Shown: positions 24,851 to 33,000 of the stretch, piece by piece | Layout: every line of letters begins with the position of its first letter | How positions within the stretch are numbered: the stretch's first letter is position 1 | Assembly: GCF_009469595.2 (NCBI RefSeq) | Contig: NZ_SSXV01000011.1 | Coordinates: 1 to 64,000 of the forward strand | Source of the DNA: Thauera sp. 2A1 | GTDB taxonomy: Bacteria > Pseudomonadota > Gammaproteobacteria > Burkholderiales > Rhodocyclaceae | Length of the DNA: 64,000 bases | Direction: 5' to 3' | Position numbers and translations under genes: made by a program | Notes under the pieces: generated by a model | Database searches by the model: none | The model's input: the letters and a program-made list of their open reading frames with translations, nothing else | What the model was told of the DNA's origin: nothing

Positions 24851-25186
24851 ATGTCCATTGCCCAGAGCATCCCCGCCGACGTCGTCGTCGAGCACGCCCG
24901 CAGCCGCGTCAAGGGCTACGTCGACGACGCCCACGCCACCGCCCGCCGGCTGCGCGCCGGCGAGATCGACTGGCTGACTGCTTTCAACCAGATCTCCGAC
25001 CTGCAGACGGGCGTGAATACCGTGTGCTGGACGCTTGAGGCGCTGCTGGCCGACTACCGCCGCCCGGCCCGCGACCAGCTTGCCCAAGTGGCCGAGTTGC
25101 GGGTCGCCACGCAGGCCGAGCTGCAGGCCCTGCAGGCCGACCTGCGCGAGAACCACCTCTTCGACGGCCCGCGGAGGTCGGCATGA
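24851..25186 (+). CDS. Hypothetical helical early protein
   Basis: This 111-residue protein is predicted to be all helical (VVEHARSRVKGYVDDAHATARRL, LAQVAELRVATQAELQALQ). No family is recognised. It is translationally coupled to the next gene by an ATGA overlap at 25183. Confidence 0.65.
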   Translation: MSIAQSIPADVVVEHARSRVKGYVDDAHATARRLRAGEIDWLTAFNQISDLQTGVNTVCWTLEALLADYRRPARDQLAQVAELRVATQAELQALQADLRENHLFDGPRRSA

Positions 25187-25506
25187 ACGGCGCCCGCAAG
25201 ACGGACTACACCAACGGCGCGCAGCAGCGCCTGGTGAAGCTGCTGCTGGTGATGTTCGGCGACGTGGTCAATGGCTATGCCGCCAGCGCGCTGGCCAAGG
25301 CGGTGGGCTGCTCGCAGAGCGTGATGACGCGCGACCTCTTCAACCTGGAGCAAACCGGCGTCGCCGAGCGGGACGAGGAAACCGGCCTGTGGCGCCTCAC
25401 CGCTCGCCTGCCGCAGCAGGCGGTGAAGGTGCATGCGGCCATCGGCCGCGCCGAAACCCGCCTCGCTGAAACCCGCGCCGGCATCCACCGCAGCACCGAC
25501 TACTGA
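25183..25506 (+). CDS. Winged-helix early regulator
   Basis: This 107-residue protein has an IclR/MarR-like helix-turn-helix (YAASALAKAVGCSQSVMTRDL) followed by a wing (LEQTGVAERDEETGLWRLT). It is co-translated with the preceding gene. It probably tunes early transcription or acts on host DNA; nothing more specific can be seen. Confidence 0.7.
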   Translation: MNGARKTDYTNGAQQRLVKLLLVMFGDVVNGYAASALAKAVGCSQSVMTRDLFNLEQTGVAERDEETGLWRLTARLPQQAVKVHAAIGRAETRLAETRAGIHRSTDY

Positions 25507-25532
25507 CCAACGCCCATTCAGGGAGAACAACA

Positions 25533-25817
25533 ATGACCCAGCATATCGCCGACATTCCACTTGCGCTCAATCGAGAAATGGCCGAGCGCGCCTACGTCGT
25601 CACGCTGCTGCGCTATCTCGCCGACGAGATCGAATGCGCCGAAACCAACGCCGAGTGGGCGGGACAGGTGGTCGCTGAAGATTGTTTCGGAGAGTCATGG
25701 CGGATCCTCAAGGATGCTGAAGAGACGCTGCCTGGCATGATCGCTCGCATGGGGCTGCACCTGCGCATCGCCGCCCTCGAGCGCGCGATGGACGATGCCG
25801 TGCGGGGTGCCAAATGA
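25533..25817 (+). CDS. Hypothetical early protein
   Basis: This 94-residue acidic helical protein (MAERAYVVTLLRYLADEIECAETNAEW) has no recognised family. An AGGGAGAA site precedes the ATG, and the stop overlaps the next gene (ATGA at 25814), giving a coupled chain into the transposase gene. Confidence 0.65.
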   Translation: MTQHIADIPLALNREMAERAYVVTLLRYLADEIECAETNAEWAGQVVAEDCFGESWRILKDAEETLPGMIARMGLHLRIAALERAMDDAVRGAK

Positions 25818-26731
25818 GTGCCGGCCGCAAACCCCTCGCCATGCCTCAGATGGCAGATCCTGCGCTGGATGCGCCGCACCTCGACGGCGCACTGTCCGTG
25901 ATGCGTGAATCCGCCATCAGCGACCAGCAGGAACAGGTCTCCAGCGCCTTCGACCTGGGACGTTTCGTCGGTGTGGCCCAGTTGGCGCGGACGATGAGTA
26001 ACTTTTCCGCCGCGGCGGAAATTCGCGCCTTCGAGGAAATCAATAAATCCAAGGCTTTCAAGAACTTGCCAATCAGGCACGCGGATGGCGATTTCCGCCC
26101 GGCGGAAAACATCGACGCATTCTGCCGCCTGGTTTTCGGCCGCGGTTACAAAGCGATGAGCGACAGCAAGGTCATGCTGCAGCAGCTTGGCGAAGAGGCG
26201 TATGAGAACGTGCAGCGCCTTGGCCTGAATCGGGCGCAACTGCGCCTGCTGCTCACGCTCCCCGAGGATGAGCGCATGGCGGTGGAAGAGGCCATGCAGG
26301 CGGGCGGCAAGGATGAAGTGGTGACGCTCATCCAGTCGCTGGCCAACAAGCTCGACGAAACGCAGGCCAAGGTCGAAGAGCTCAAGGGCGAGCTGCAGGC
26401 CACGGAAGAAATCTCCGCCGAAAAGACGCAGCGCATCGAGGCGCTGCAGCGTGACGTGAAGCGCATCGCGACTGCTCCCCCGGATAGGGTGCTGGCCGAG
26501 CTCCAGGCCGAAGCCACCCGCCTGCACAACGACGTGCGCGGCGGCATCGTCGGCCAGTTGCGCCAGGCGCTGGCGGCGCTCCATGCCCATGGTGAAACAC
26601 ACGAGTCACGCCCGCTCGTCTTCATGGCCGGCCTGGTGGGCCAGCTCGAGCAGGACCTGCTGGCGCTGCGCGACGAGTTCGGCCTGCCCACGGTGGATCG
26701 TGGCGAACTGGCCTGGGTGGATGAGGCCTGA
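25814..26731 (+). CDS. Coiled-coil early protein upstream of transposase
   Basis: This 305-residue protein has an N-terminal globular part (VSSAFDLGRFVGVAQLARTM, INKSKAFKNLP) and a long central coiled coil (LANKLDETQAKVEELKGELQATEE, about 175-225). It lies 1 nt before the transposase ATG, so it is co-expressed with transposition functions. Comparable genes sit before transposase in BcepMu-like phages, but I cannot name a function. Confidence 0.75.
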   Translation: MSAGRKPLAMPQMADPALDAPHLDGALSVMRESAISDQQEQVSSAFDLGRFVGVAQLARTMSNFSAAAEIRAFEEINKSKAFKNLPIRHADGDFRPAENIDAFCRLVFGRGYKAMSDSKVMLQQLGEEAYENVQRLGLNRAQLRLLLTLPEDERMAVEEAMQAGGKDEVVTLIQSLANKLDETQAKVEELKGELQATEEISAEKTQRIEALQRDVKRIATAPPDRVLAELQAEATRLHNDVRGGIVGQLRQALAALHAHGETHESRPLVFMAGLVGQLEQDLLALRDEFGLPTVDRGELAWVDEA

Positions 26732-26732
26732 C

Positions 26733-28490
26733 ATGAGCGCAGCCCTGATCGATGCCCTCATCGACGTACACCGCCAGGCGCACGGGGCCGGGCATGGCGC
26801 CAAGTGCGCCGTGTATGAGGCGGCCTGCCAGCGGCTGGGCATGAGCCGCGCCACCCTGCTGCGCAAGCTGGGCGACGTGGTGGTGAAGCCCGAGCGCAAG
26901 CGCCGCGCGGATGCCGGCCTGGTGGAACTGCCACGCGAGGAGGCGGTGCTGATTTCCGCCTTGCTGATGGACAGCCTGCGCAAGAACAGCAAGCGCCTGC
27001 TGCCGATCGGCGAGGCGGTGAAGCTGCTGCGCGCCAACGGCGAAGTGCGCGCCGAACGGCTGGACGCCGCCACCGGCGAGCTGGTGGCGTTGTCCGACAG
27101 CGCGATTTCGCGCGCGCTCAAGGCCTACGGCCTGCACCCGGAGCAGTTGCTGCGCCCGGCGCCGCATACCGAGCTGCGCAGCCTGCACCCCAACCACGTG
27201 TGGCAGATCGACGCCAGCCTGTGCGTGCTGTACTACCTCAACCCGCGCAGCGAGCGCGAGACCGGCCTGCAAGTGATGGACGCGGCCAAGTTCTACAAGA
27301 ACAAGCCGGCCAACCTGAAGCGGGTCGAGGCCGACCGCGTGTGGTCGTACGAAGTGACCGACCACTATTCGGCGGCGATCTTCGCGCACTACGTAATGGG
27401 GGCGGAATCGGCCGCCAACCTGGCCGAGTCCTTCATCCAGGCGACGCAGCAGCGCGGGCAGGACCCGTTCTACGGCGTGCCGCTGATCCTGATGATGGAC
27501 ATGGGCAGCGCCAACACCAGCGGCGCGTTCAAGAACCTGGCGCGCCGGCTGGGCGTGCGCCTCATCGCCCACGCCCCGGAAAACGCCCGCGCTACCGGCC
27601 AGGTGGAAAACGCCCGCAACCTGATCGAGCGCAGCTTCGAGGCCGGCTTGCGGCTGCGCCCGGTGAGCGACCTCGACGCGCTCAACGCCGCCGTGCGCAA
27701 GTGGGCGAGCTGGTACAACGCCAGCAAGGTGCACGGCCGCCTGGGCAAGACGCGCTACGCCGCCTGGCTGGAGATCCGCGACGAGCAGTTGCGCGTGGTG
27801 GATGCCGAGCTGGCGCGCGCGCTGCTCACCCATACCCCCGAGAAGCGCAAGGTCAGCGGCACGCTGACGGTGCAGTTCGCCGGCCGCGAGTTCGACGTGC
27901 GCGCCGTGCCGCGGGTCATGGTGGGCGAGCCGTTGCAGGTGACCTACAACCCCTACAAGCCCGACTGCGCGGTGGTGGTGGATGTGGATGCCGACGGCAA
28001 CGAGCTGCTGCACGACGTGCCCGAGGTGGCGCGCGTGGAGGGTGGTTTCCGCGCCGATGCGCCGGTGATCGGCGAGGAATGGGGCCGCGTGGCCGACACG
28101 CCCGCCGATGCCAACCGCAAGCTGGTGGAGCGCATCGCTATGGATGCCGCCACCGACGAGGAGGCCGCCGCCCGGCGCAAGGCGAAGGGCGCCAGCTTTG
28201 GCGGGCGCATCGACCCCGAGCGGCTCATCGACACCTCCACGGTGCCCATCTATCTGCCGCGTCGCGGCACCGACCTGGTCGTCACCACCGCCACGCAGGC
28301 CGCACCCGCCCAGGTACTCACCCACTTCGAGGCCGCTACCGAGCTGCTGCGCCGCGGCGTGCAGCTCACCGCCGAGCGCAATGCGCAGATCGCCGCCTGG
28401 TATCCCGACGGCGTGCCCGAAACCGAACTCGACAACCTGCAGCACCGCCTCACCGTCCGCGCCGGGCTGCGCGTGGTCGGCGGGGCATGA
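26733..28490 (+). CDS. Mu-type DDE transposase (A protein)
   Basis: This enzyme catalyses strand transfer for integration and replicative transposition. In the 585-residue protein the catalytic triad is readable: Asp160 in HVWQIDASL, Asp256 in LILMMDMGSAN and Glu292 in ATGQVENARN, with 35 residues between the last two. N-terminal helical DNA-binding domains (about 1-140) and a C-terminal beta-barrel-like region (about 390-450, VSGTLTVQFAGREFDVRAV) match the Mu/BcepMu transposase layout. The start at 26733 is fixed by the neighbouring stop; earlier codons in the frame overlap the previous gene. Confidence 0.95.
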   Translation: MSAALIDALIDVHRQAHGAGHGAKCAVYEAACQRLGMSRATLLRKLGDVVVKPERKRRADAGLVELPREEAVLISALLMDSLRKNSKRLLPIGEAVKLLRANGEVRAERLDAATGELVALSDSAISRALKAYGLHPEQLLRPAPHTELRSLHPNHVWQIDASLCVLYYLNPRSERETGLQVMDAAKFYKNKPANLKRVEADRVWSYEVTDHYSAAIFAHYVMGAESAANLAESFIQATQQRGQDPFYGVPLILMMDMGSANTSGAFKNLARRLGVRLIAHAPENARATGQVENARNLIERSFEAGLRLRPVSDLDALNAAVRKWASWYNASKVHGRLGKTRYAAWLEIRDEQLRVVDAELARALLTHTPEKRKVSGTLTVQFAGREFDVRAVPRVMVGEPLQVTYNPYKPDCAVVVDVDADGNELLHDVPEVARVEGGFRADAPVIGEEWGRVADTPADANRKLVERIAMDAATDEEAAARRKAKGASFGGRIDPERLIDTSTVPIYLPRRGTDLVVTTATQAAPAQVLTHFEAATELLRRGVQLTAERNAQIAAWYPDGVPETELDNLQHRLTVRAGLRVVGGA

Positions 28491-28502
28491 CAAGGGAAAC
28501 TC

Positions 28503-29702
28503 ATGAGACTGAACCTGAAGCGCGTGCTGGCCCGGCTGAGCGTGCCACAGAAGGACGTGGCCGAACGCTGCGAGGTGAGCTCTGCGCTTATCGCGCAACT
28601 GGTGAACCACGGCATCTGGCCGCGCAACGACAGCCTGCGCGTGGAGCTGCACCAGCGGATCACGGCCTTGCTCAAAGAGGCCGGCGCCGACGGCGAAATG
28701 ATCGCCACCGCATTCGAAGAGTGGCCCCTGCCGCGCAGCAACGCGGAAGGGGCCGATGTCCCCACCAGCACTGCAACACCGGAAACCGACGAGGACGAAC
28801 ACATGCTACTACGCAACGAAACCCTGACGCACGAGGCACGCGAGCACTTCGGCCTGGTGCGCTCGCCCTTCATCGACGACATCGCCACGCTCGCCGATGT
28901 CTTCGCCTGCCCCAGCACCCGCCGCGCCCGCGCCGCGCTGATGGATGCGGCGCTCAACCAGGGCTTCGTCGCCCTGGTGGGCGAATCGGGATCGGGCAAG
29001 ACCACGCTGCGCGAGGAGCTCGAGGAGCGCATCCGCCTCGAGGGCAAGCCGGTGATCGTCATCAAGCCTTACGTGATGGAGATGGAGTCGTCCGACGCGC
29101 GCGGCAACGTGATGAAGAGCGGGCAGATCGCCGAGGCCATCATCCACACGCTGGACCCGGGCGCCACCGTGCGCGCCAGCACCCAGGCCCGCGCACGCCA
29201 GGTTCATGCGCTGCTCACCAGCAGCCAGCAGGCGGGCTACAGCAACCTGCTGATCGTCGAAGAGGCGCACCGCATGCCCAAGAGCACGCTGCGCCACCTC
29301 AAGAGCTTCATGGAAATGAAGCACGGCCTGCGCCGGCTGCTGGGCGTGGTGCTTATCGGCCAGCCCGAACTCGACATGACGCTGTCGGACAAGCTGGCCG
29401 ACGTGCGCGAGATCGTGCAGCGCTGCGAGCGCCGCGAAATGCTGCCGCTCGACGACGACCTGCAGCCCTACCTGGCGCACAAGTTCGCCCGCGTGGGGGT
29501 GAAGCTGGCCGACCTGTTCGCCGACGATGCCTGCGACGCCATTCGCGCCCGCCTGGTGCGCATCCCGCGCGGCGGCAGCCGGGCCGAGGCGCACAGCATC
29601 TGCTATCCGCTGGTGGTGAACAACCTGGTGGTGCGCGCCCTCAACGCCGCGGCCGCTGTGCAGTTCCCGCGCGTGGATGCGCAAGTGATCCGTGGGTGCT
29701 GA
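28503..29702 (+). CDS. AAA ATPase, Mu B-like transposition protein
   Basis: MuB-type target-DNA binding protein that stimulates the transposase and gives target immunity. In the 399-residue protein, residues 1-60 form a helix-turn-helix (VPQKDVAERCEVSSALIAQLV), as in MuB; residues 120-330 form the AAA domain with Walker A GESGSGKTT (160-168) and Walker B LLIVEEAH (249-256). It lies 12 nt after the transposase gene. Confidence 0.93.
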   Translation: MRLNLKRVLARLSVPQKDVAERCEVSSALIAQLVNHGIWPRNDSLRVELHQRITALLKEAGADGEMIATAFEEWPLPRSNAEGADVPTSTATPETDEDEHMLLRNETLTHEAREHFGLVRSPFIDDIATLADVFACPSTRRARAALMDAALNQGFVALVGESGSGKTTLREELEERIRLEGKPVIVIKPYVMEMESSDARGNVMKSGQIAEAIIHTLDPGATVRASTQARARQVHALLTSSQQAGYSNLLIVEEAHRMPKSTLRHLKSFMEMKHGLRRLLGVVLIGQPELDMTLSDKLADVREIVQRCERREMLPLDDDLQPYLAHKFARVGVKLADLFADDACDAIRARLVRIPRGGSRAEAHSICYPLVVNNLVVRALNAAAAVQFPRVDAQVIRGC

Positions 29703-29703
29703 T

Positions 29704-30024
29704 ATGGACAACCCCTTCAACACCCCCTGGCTGATCGACCACCAGCGCGACATGGCGCCGGTGGTGGTCGATGCCGACCGCCACTTCGTTTGCATGGTGC
29801 GCCCTGGTAACGATGCGCTGACCGCGTTGATGACGCTCGCGCCAGAAGTACTCAACACGCTTGCCGACCTGATGGAGGTGCTGCGCCGCTTCGACGACGG
29901 CTATTGCGCGCACCACCGCTTGCCGCCTGCGTCGCCGGAAGAGATGACCGGCGCGCTGTCCGATGCCATCGCCCTGTTGCACCACGCCCGAGAGCTGGGC
30001 ATTCCACTGGAGATCCGGTCATGA
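29704..30024 (+). CDS. Hypothetical early protein
   Basis: This 106-residue protein (TPWLIDHQRDMAPVVVDADRHFVCMV, LNTLADLMEVLRRFDDGY) has no recognised family. It follows B immediately and overlaps the next gene (ATGA at 30021). Confidence 0.65.
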   Translation: MDNPFNTPWLIDHQRDMAPVVVDADRHFVCMVRPGNDALTALMTLAPEVLNTLADLMEVLRRFDDGYCAHHRLPPASPEEMTGALSDAIALLHHARELGIPLEIRS

Positions 30025-30398
30025 ACGTGCACCTGCATGTTGTCCCCCCGGCGCGCGATGCGCGCGAATGGTTCTGGAGCGGCGCCAACCCGGCCGACGC
30101 CCCCGCACCGCGCGTGCTGTGCGTGGAAACCAACCGCCGCCTGGCGTTGATGAATGCCGCCGTGCGCGCACTGCGCGAGCTGGGGGTGCGCATCGAGGGC
30201 GCCCGCATCGAAGGCGAATTCCCTGCCGAGGACGGGCCATCCATCCGCATCGCCCGCGACCCGGCCAAGCCCTTCGGCCCGTTCCTGGACGCCGCCGGGC
30301 CGCGGCTGTGGATGGTGCTGCCGACCGCCGAGCGGCCGGTGAAGGTGGCCGCCTGCCTCTTCATGGGCGTGTGGGTGATCTGGGAGGAGGCGCAATGA
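30021..30398 (+). CDS. Hypothetical early protein
   Basis: This 125-residue mixed alpha/beta protein (LCVETNRRLALMNAAVRALRELGVRI, LWMVLPTAERPVKVAACLFMGVWVIW) has no recognised family. Its ends overlap both neighbours (ATGA at 30021 and 30395), so it is part of a coupled chain. Confidence 0.65.
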   Translation: MNVHLHVVPPARDAREWFWSGANPADAPAPRVLCVETNRRLALMNAAVRALRELGVRIEGARIEGEFPAEDGPSIRIARDPAKPFGPFLDAAGPRLWMVLPTAERPVKVAACLFMGVWVIWEEAQ

Positions 30399-30790
30399 TG
30401 CCCGCTGCCACCGTTCGCATCCCGCCCCCCCTCCCCACCATGGCACAGCAGATCGGTGCGCTGGCGCAGGCCGCGGCCGCGCACCGCCGGGCGAGCTACG
30501 CGATGACGCAGCGCAGTGCGACGAGCGCGGAGCGTGTGCGCCGTGCCGAATTGGACCGCCTGGCCCTGTCTGAAATTGCCCGGCGCAACACCACGACGGT
30601 GTCCGACCTGGCGCAGGCCTACCCAGTGCGCTCGGCAAAGGCGTGGCAGTGGCGGGTGCGCTGCATGCTCGAGGCGGGCTGGATCGCGCTGCAGCCCCGC
30701 CGCCGCGTCACCAGCCACCAGCGCAACAGCTACACGATCACGGATGCCGGGCGGGCAATTCTGGCAACCCTGTCCCCCGATGGAGAATGA
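30395..30790 (+). CDS. Winged-helix-like early protein
   Basis: This 131-residue protein has a C-terminal winged helix that is recognisable in ARRNTTTVSDLAQAYPV and MLEAGWIALQPRRRVTSHQ (about 65-125), suggesting DNA binding. The N-terminus is Pro/Ala-rich and then helical. The start is the first of two adjacent ATGs. Confidence 0.65.
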   Translation: MMPAATVRIPPPLPTMAQQIGALAQAAAAHRRASYAMTQRSATSAERVRRAELDRLALSEIARRNTTTVSDLAQAYPVRSAKAWQWRVRCMLEAGWIALQPRRRVTSHQRNSYTITDAGRAILATLSPDGE

Positions 30791-30791
30791 A

Positions 30792-31427
30792 ATGAACGAA
30801 CTGCACACCAACGAACTCGCGCCGATCCCCGAGGGCTACCTGCGCAATGCCGCCGGCCACCTGGTGCCGATCGACCAGGTGCGCGAGCAGGACCTGCTGC
30901 GCGACGAGGTGGCACGCAACCTGGCACAGCAGGCCGTGGCGCTCCACAACATGCTGGCGAGCTTCAAGGCCCGCGCCCTGGCCGACATCGCCGACCTGGT
31001 GCGCATCGCCGGCGAGCGCTACGACGTCAAGCTGGGCGGCACCAAGGGCAACGTCACCGTCACCACGTACGACGGCGAATACAAGATCCAGCGCGCCATC
31101 GCAGAACGGATCGAATTCACCGAGGAGCTCGAGGCCGCCAAGGAACTCATCAACCAGTGCATCGACCGCTGGAGCCAGGGCGCCAACCCGCACATCCGCG
31201 CTCTGGTGGATCGCGCCTTCCGCACCGACACCAAGGGCCAGATCAAGACGGCCGCCGTGCTCGAGCTGTTCCGCCTGGACATCGACGACGAGGAATGGCT
31301 GCGCGCCATGCAGGCGATCCGCGACAGCATCCAGAGCACGGGCACCGCGACCTATGTGCGGGTGTACCGACGCATCGGCACGTCGGAGCAGTACGTGGCG
31401 ATCCCGCTCGACCTGGCGGCGGTGTGA
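30792..31427 (+). CDS. DUF3164 family protein
   Basis: This 211-residue protein matches the DUF3164 family of Mu-like phages. The conserved centre is visible (FKARALADIADLVRIAGERYDVKLGG, GNVTVTTYDGEYKIQRAIAE) with the charged C-terminal DIDDEEWLRAMQAIRDSIQ. The function is unknown, though it is a standard semi-early gene. A GGAG site favours ATG 30792 over the upstream in-frame ATG at 30780. Confidence 0.88.
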   Translation: MNELHTNELAPIPEGYLRNAAGHLVPIDQVREQDLLRDEVARNLAQQAVALHNMLASFKARALADIADLVRIAGERYDVKLGGTKGNVTVTTYDGEYKIQRAIAERIEFTEELEAAKELINQCIDRWSQGANPHIRALVDRAFRTDTKGQIKTAAVLELFRLDIDDEEWLRAMQAIRDSIQSTGTATYVRVYRRIGTSEQYVAIPLDLAAV

Positions 31428-31428
31428 C

Positions 31429-31776
31429 GTGCGTATCCGTTACCTGCCCCCCGGCACGCTCACCTGGTTGCGCCTCAAGTGGCTCGGTCTGGGCGTGCTG
31501 CTCGGCGCCGGCATCATGGCCGCGCTGGCGATGTACGCCGCGGCCATCCGCCCGCCCGAGCTGCCCTACCGCCCGGCCGCCGCGACCATGCAGCCCGCGC
31601 AGACGGGCGAGGCGGCACCCAAGCTGGCCCGCATCGACTTGGGCCCCTGTCCGCCGGGCGTGAAGGATTGCGCCGCGTTCCCCGACCCGGTCGTGCGCAC
31701 CATCCCCGAGCCCGGCACGGCCGCCCTGGTGGGCGTTGCCGCGGCTGCAAGCCTCTTCTGCAGGAGAAAAGCATGA
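31429..31776 (+). CDS. Small membrane protein with PEP-CTERM-like C-terminus
   Basis: This 115-residue protein starts GTG, 1 nt after DUF3164. It has a transmembrane helix near the N-terminus (WLGLGVLLGAGIMAALAMYAA), a short linker with CPPGVKDC, and a C-terminal tail PEPGTAALVGVAAAASLFCRR. That tail has all parts of a PEP-CTERM exosortase sorting signal: the PEP(G) tripeptide, a hydrophobic helix and a terminal arginine cluster. PEP-CTERM tails normally belong to exported proteins of biofilm-forming bacteria, so finding one in a phage early operon is unusual. The function is unknown. Confidence 0.7.
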   Translation: MRIRYLPPGTLTWLRLKWLGLGVLLGAGIMAALAMYAAAIRPPELPYRPAAATMQPAQTGEAAPKLARIDLGPCPPGVKDCAAFPDPVVRTIPEPGTAALVGVAAAASLFCRRKA

Positions 31777-31895
31777 AGCTGATCTATGGCCTGTTGTTGA
31801 TCGCGGCCGGCTGGGCGCTGGAAAGCGCGCTGGGGCTGGGCTGCATCGCCGCGGGGCTTGTGGCGATCGCCACCGTGTCCGGGCGGGACTTCTGA
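31773..31895 (+). CDS. Tiny membrane protein
   Basis: This 40-residue protein is nearly all hydrophobic (LIYGLLLIAAGWALESALG, IAAGLVAIATVSG). It overlaps the stop of the PEP-CTERM-like gene (ATGA) and has an AGGAGA site. It is likely a one- or two-pass membrane peptide with no recognised family. Translational coupling supports its being real. Confidence 0.6.
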   Translation: MKLIYGLLLIAAGWALESALGLGCIAAGLVAIATVSGRDF

Positions 31896-31897
31896 CC

Positions 31898-32353
31898 ATG
31901 CGCGCTCCCCTGATCGCCGCGCGCGCCGCGCAGCACGCCCAGATGGTGCGCCGTGTGCATGCGGCCAAGACCTGGCTGAAGCTCGACGACGACACCTATC
32001 GCGACGTGCTGGCCCTGCGCTCGGGCGGCAAGCGCAGCAGCAAGGACTGCAGCGTGGAAGAGCTGCAGGCGGTGATGGAGCACTTGCACGCCGCCGGCTA
32101 CCCGCGTCCAGGCGGGGCCAAGCGGGTGCCGCTGTCGCCGCGGCACAAGAAGCTGTGGGCGCTGTGGCAGACGCTGGCCGATGCAGGCCAGGTGCGCGAC
32201 CGTACGATGCGCGGCCTGCTGGGCTGGATCCGCGGCCAGACGGAAAACCACGCCGAGGCGCTGGCCTTTCTAAGTGCGGCGCAGGAATACACGCTGATCG
32301 AGTCGCTCAAGAAGTGGGTGGCGCGGGTGGCGGGTACGCGGGGTGAGGCATGA
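31898..32353 (+). CDS. GemA-like regulatory protein
   Basis: This 151-residue protein is of the Mu GemA/gp16 family (KTWLKLDDDTYRDVLALRSGGKRSSKDCS, PLSPRHKKLWALWQTLADAG). In Mu, GemA modulates host gene expression and DNA topology during early infection. It is directly followed by and overlaps Mor, exactly as expected for the end of the early operon. Confidence 0.9.
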   Translation: MRAPLIAARAAQHAQMVRRVHAAKTWLKLDDDTYRDVLALRSGGKRSSKDCSVEELQAVMEHLHAAGYPRPGGAKRVPLSPRHKKLWALWQTLADAGQVRDRTMRGLLGWIRGQTENHAEALAFLSAAQEYTLIESLKKWVARVAGTRGEA

Positions 32354-32799
32354 GCCGGCGTCGTAGTCCGTTGCTCGGGGTGACGGCGGCCGAACTGCAG
32401 GTGCTCGAGGCGCTGTTCGGCGACGGCTACCCCGACGACTGGCGCACCATCGCCACGGTGCTGTTCATCTCGCTGCGCGCACCGGCAGAGCTGAGCGGGC
32501 TGGCGGACGCGCGCCGCGCCCAGCTCGCGCTGCAGATGACCGATGCGCTGCGCGCCGAGATCGGCGGCACCCAGCCCTACCTGAGCAAAGGCGTGCGCTT
32601 TGACCTGTCGTTGCGCGACCGCCAGATCCTCGACGAATTCAACGGCCGTAACCACGACGCCCTGGCGCGCAAGTACGACCTGACGCCCCGGCAGATCTAC
32701 AGCATCCTCGACGAGCAGTTGCGCCTCGAACGCGCCCGCCGGCAGGGCACGTTGCCGCTCGACCCCCCCGATGAGGGTGATGATCAGGTCGAAGCGTGA
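32350..32799 (+). CDS. Mor transcription activator family protein
   Basis: This 149-residue protein is a middle/late activator. It has an N-terminal dimerisation region and a C-terminal helix-turn-helix (HDALARKYDLTPRQIYSILDEQ), as in Mor and C proteins. It is the likely binder of the 18-bp motif found ahead of the three late units. No separate C gene is visible, so this protein may switch on late genes directly. An acidic C-terminal tail follows. Confidence 0.9.
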   Translation: MSRRRSPLLGVTAAELQVLEALFGDGYPDDWRTIATVLFISLRAPAELSGLADARRAQLALQMTDALRAEIGGTQPYLSKGVRFDLSLRDRQILDEFNGRNHDALARKYDLTPRQIYSILDEQLRLERARRQGTLPLDPPDEGDDQVEA

Positions 32800-32811
32800 A
32801 TCGGCCCCGTG

Positions 32812-32905
32812 GCGCCCTTAAGGGTGCCCCGGGCGGTCGATGTATCCCAGAGGGGGTGAAACCCCGCAGAATCGATTTATAAATCGGTTTCCGGCCGGTT
32901 CTGGC
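32812..32905. repeat. Cluster of short palindromes between Mor and the protease gene
   Basis: This non-coding stretch holds successive dyads: CCCTTAAGGG, GGGGTGAAACCCC, the perfect palindrome CGATTTATAAATCG (32873-32886) and GGCCGGTTCTGGCC. They may end the early transcript or bind regulators. In Mu the lysis-to-G genes would start here, so this is also the predicted breakpoint of the rearrangement. Confidence 0.5.
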
Positions 32906-32948
32906 CAGCATGCCCCGGCGCATTCCGTCGTCGGGCGATTCTCCAAGC

Positions 32949-32966
32949 ATTGAACCGCTTCATTTA
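32949..32966 (+). promoter_or_regulatory. Shared late-operon motif, copy 2 (protease/capsid)
   Basis: ATTGAACCGCTTCATTTA lies 34 nt before the ATG of the protease gene, nearly the same distance as copy 1 to its gene (33 nt). Equivalent in place to Mu's PI promoter. Confidence 0.65.
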
Positions 32967-33000
32967 GGGCAGTGGGGTCCTCGCGCGAAAAATGCGCTGC

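Noticed and set aside
26622..28802. 726-residue minus-strand frame
   Set aside because: Antisense to transposase, whose DDE triad is intact.
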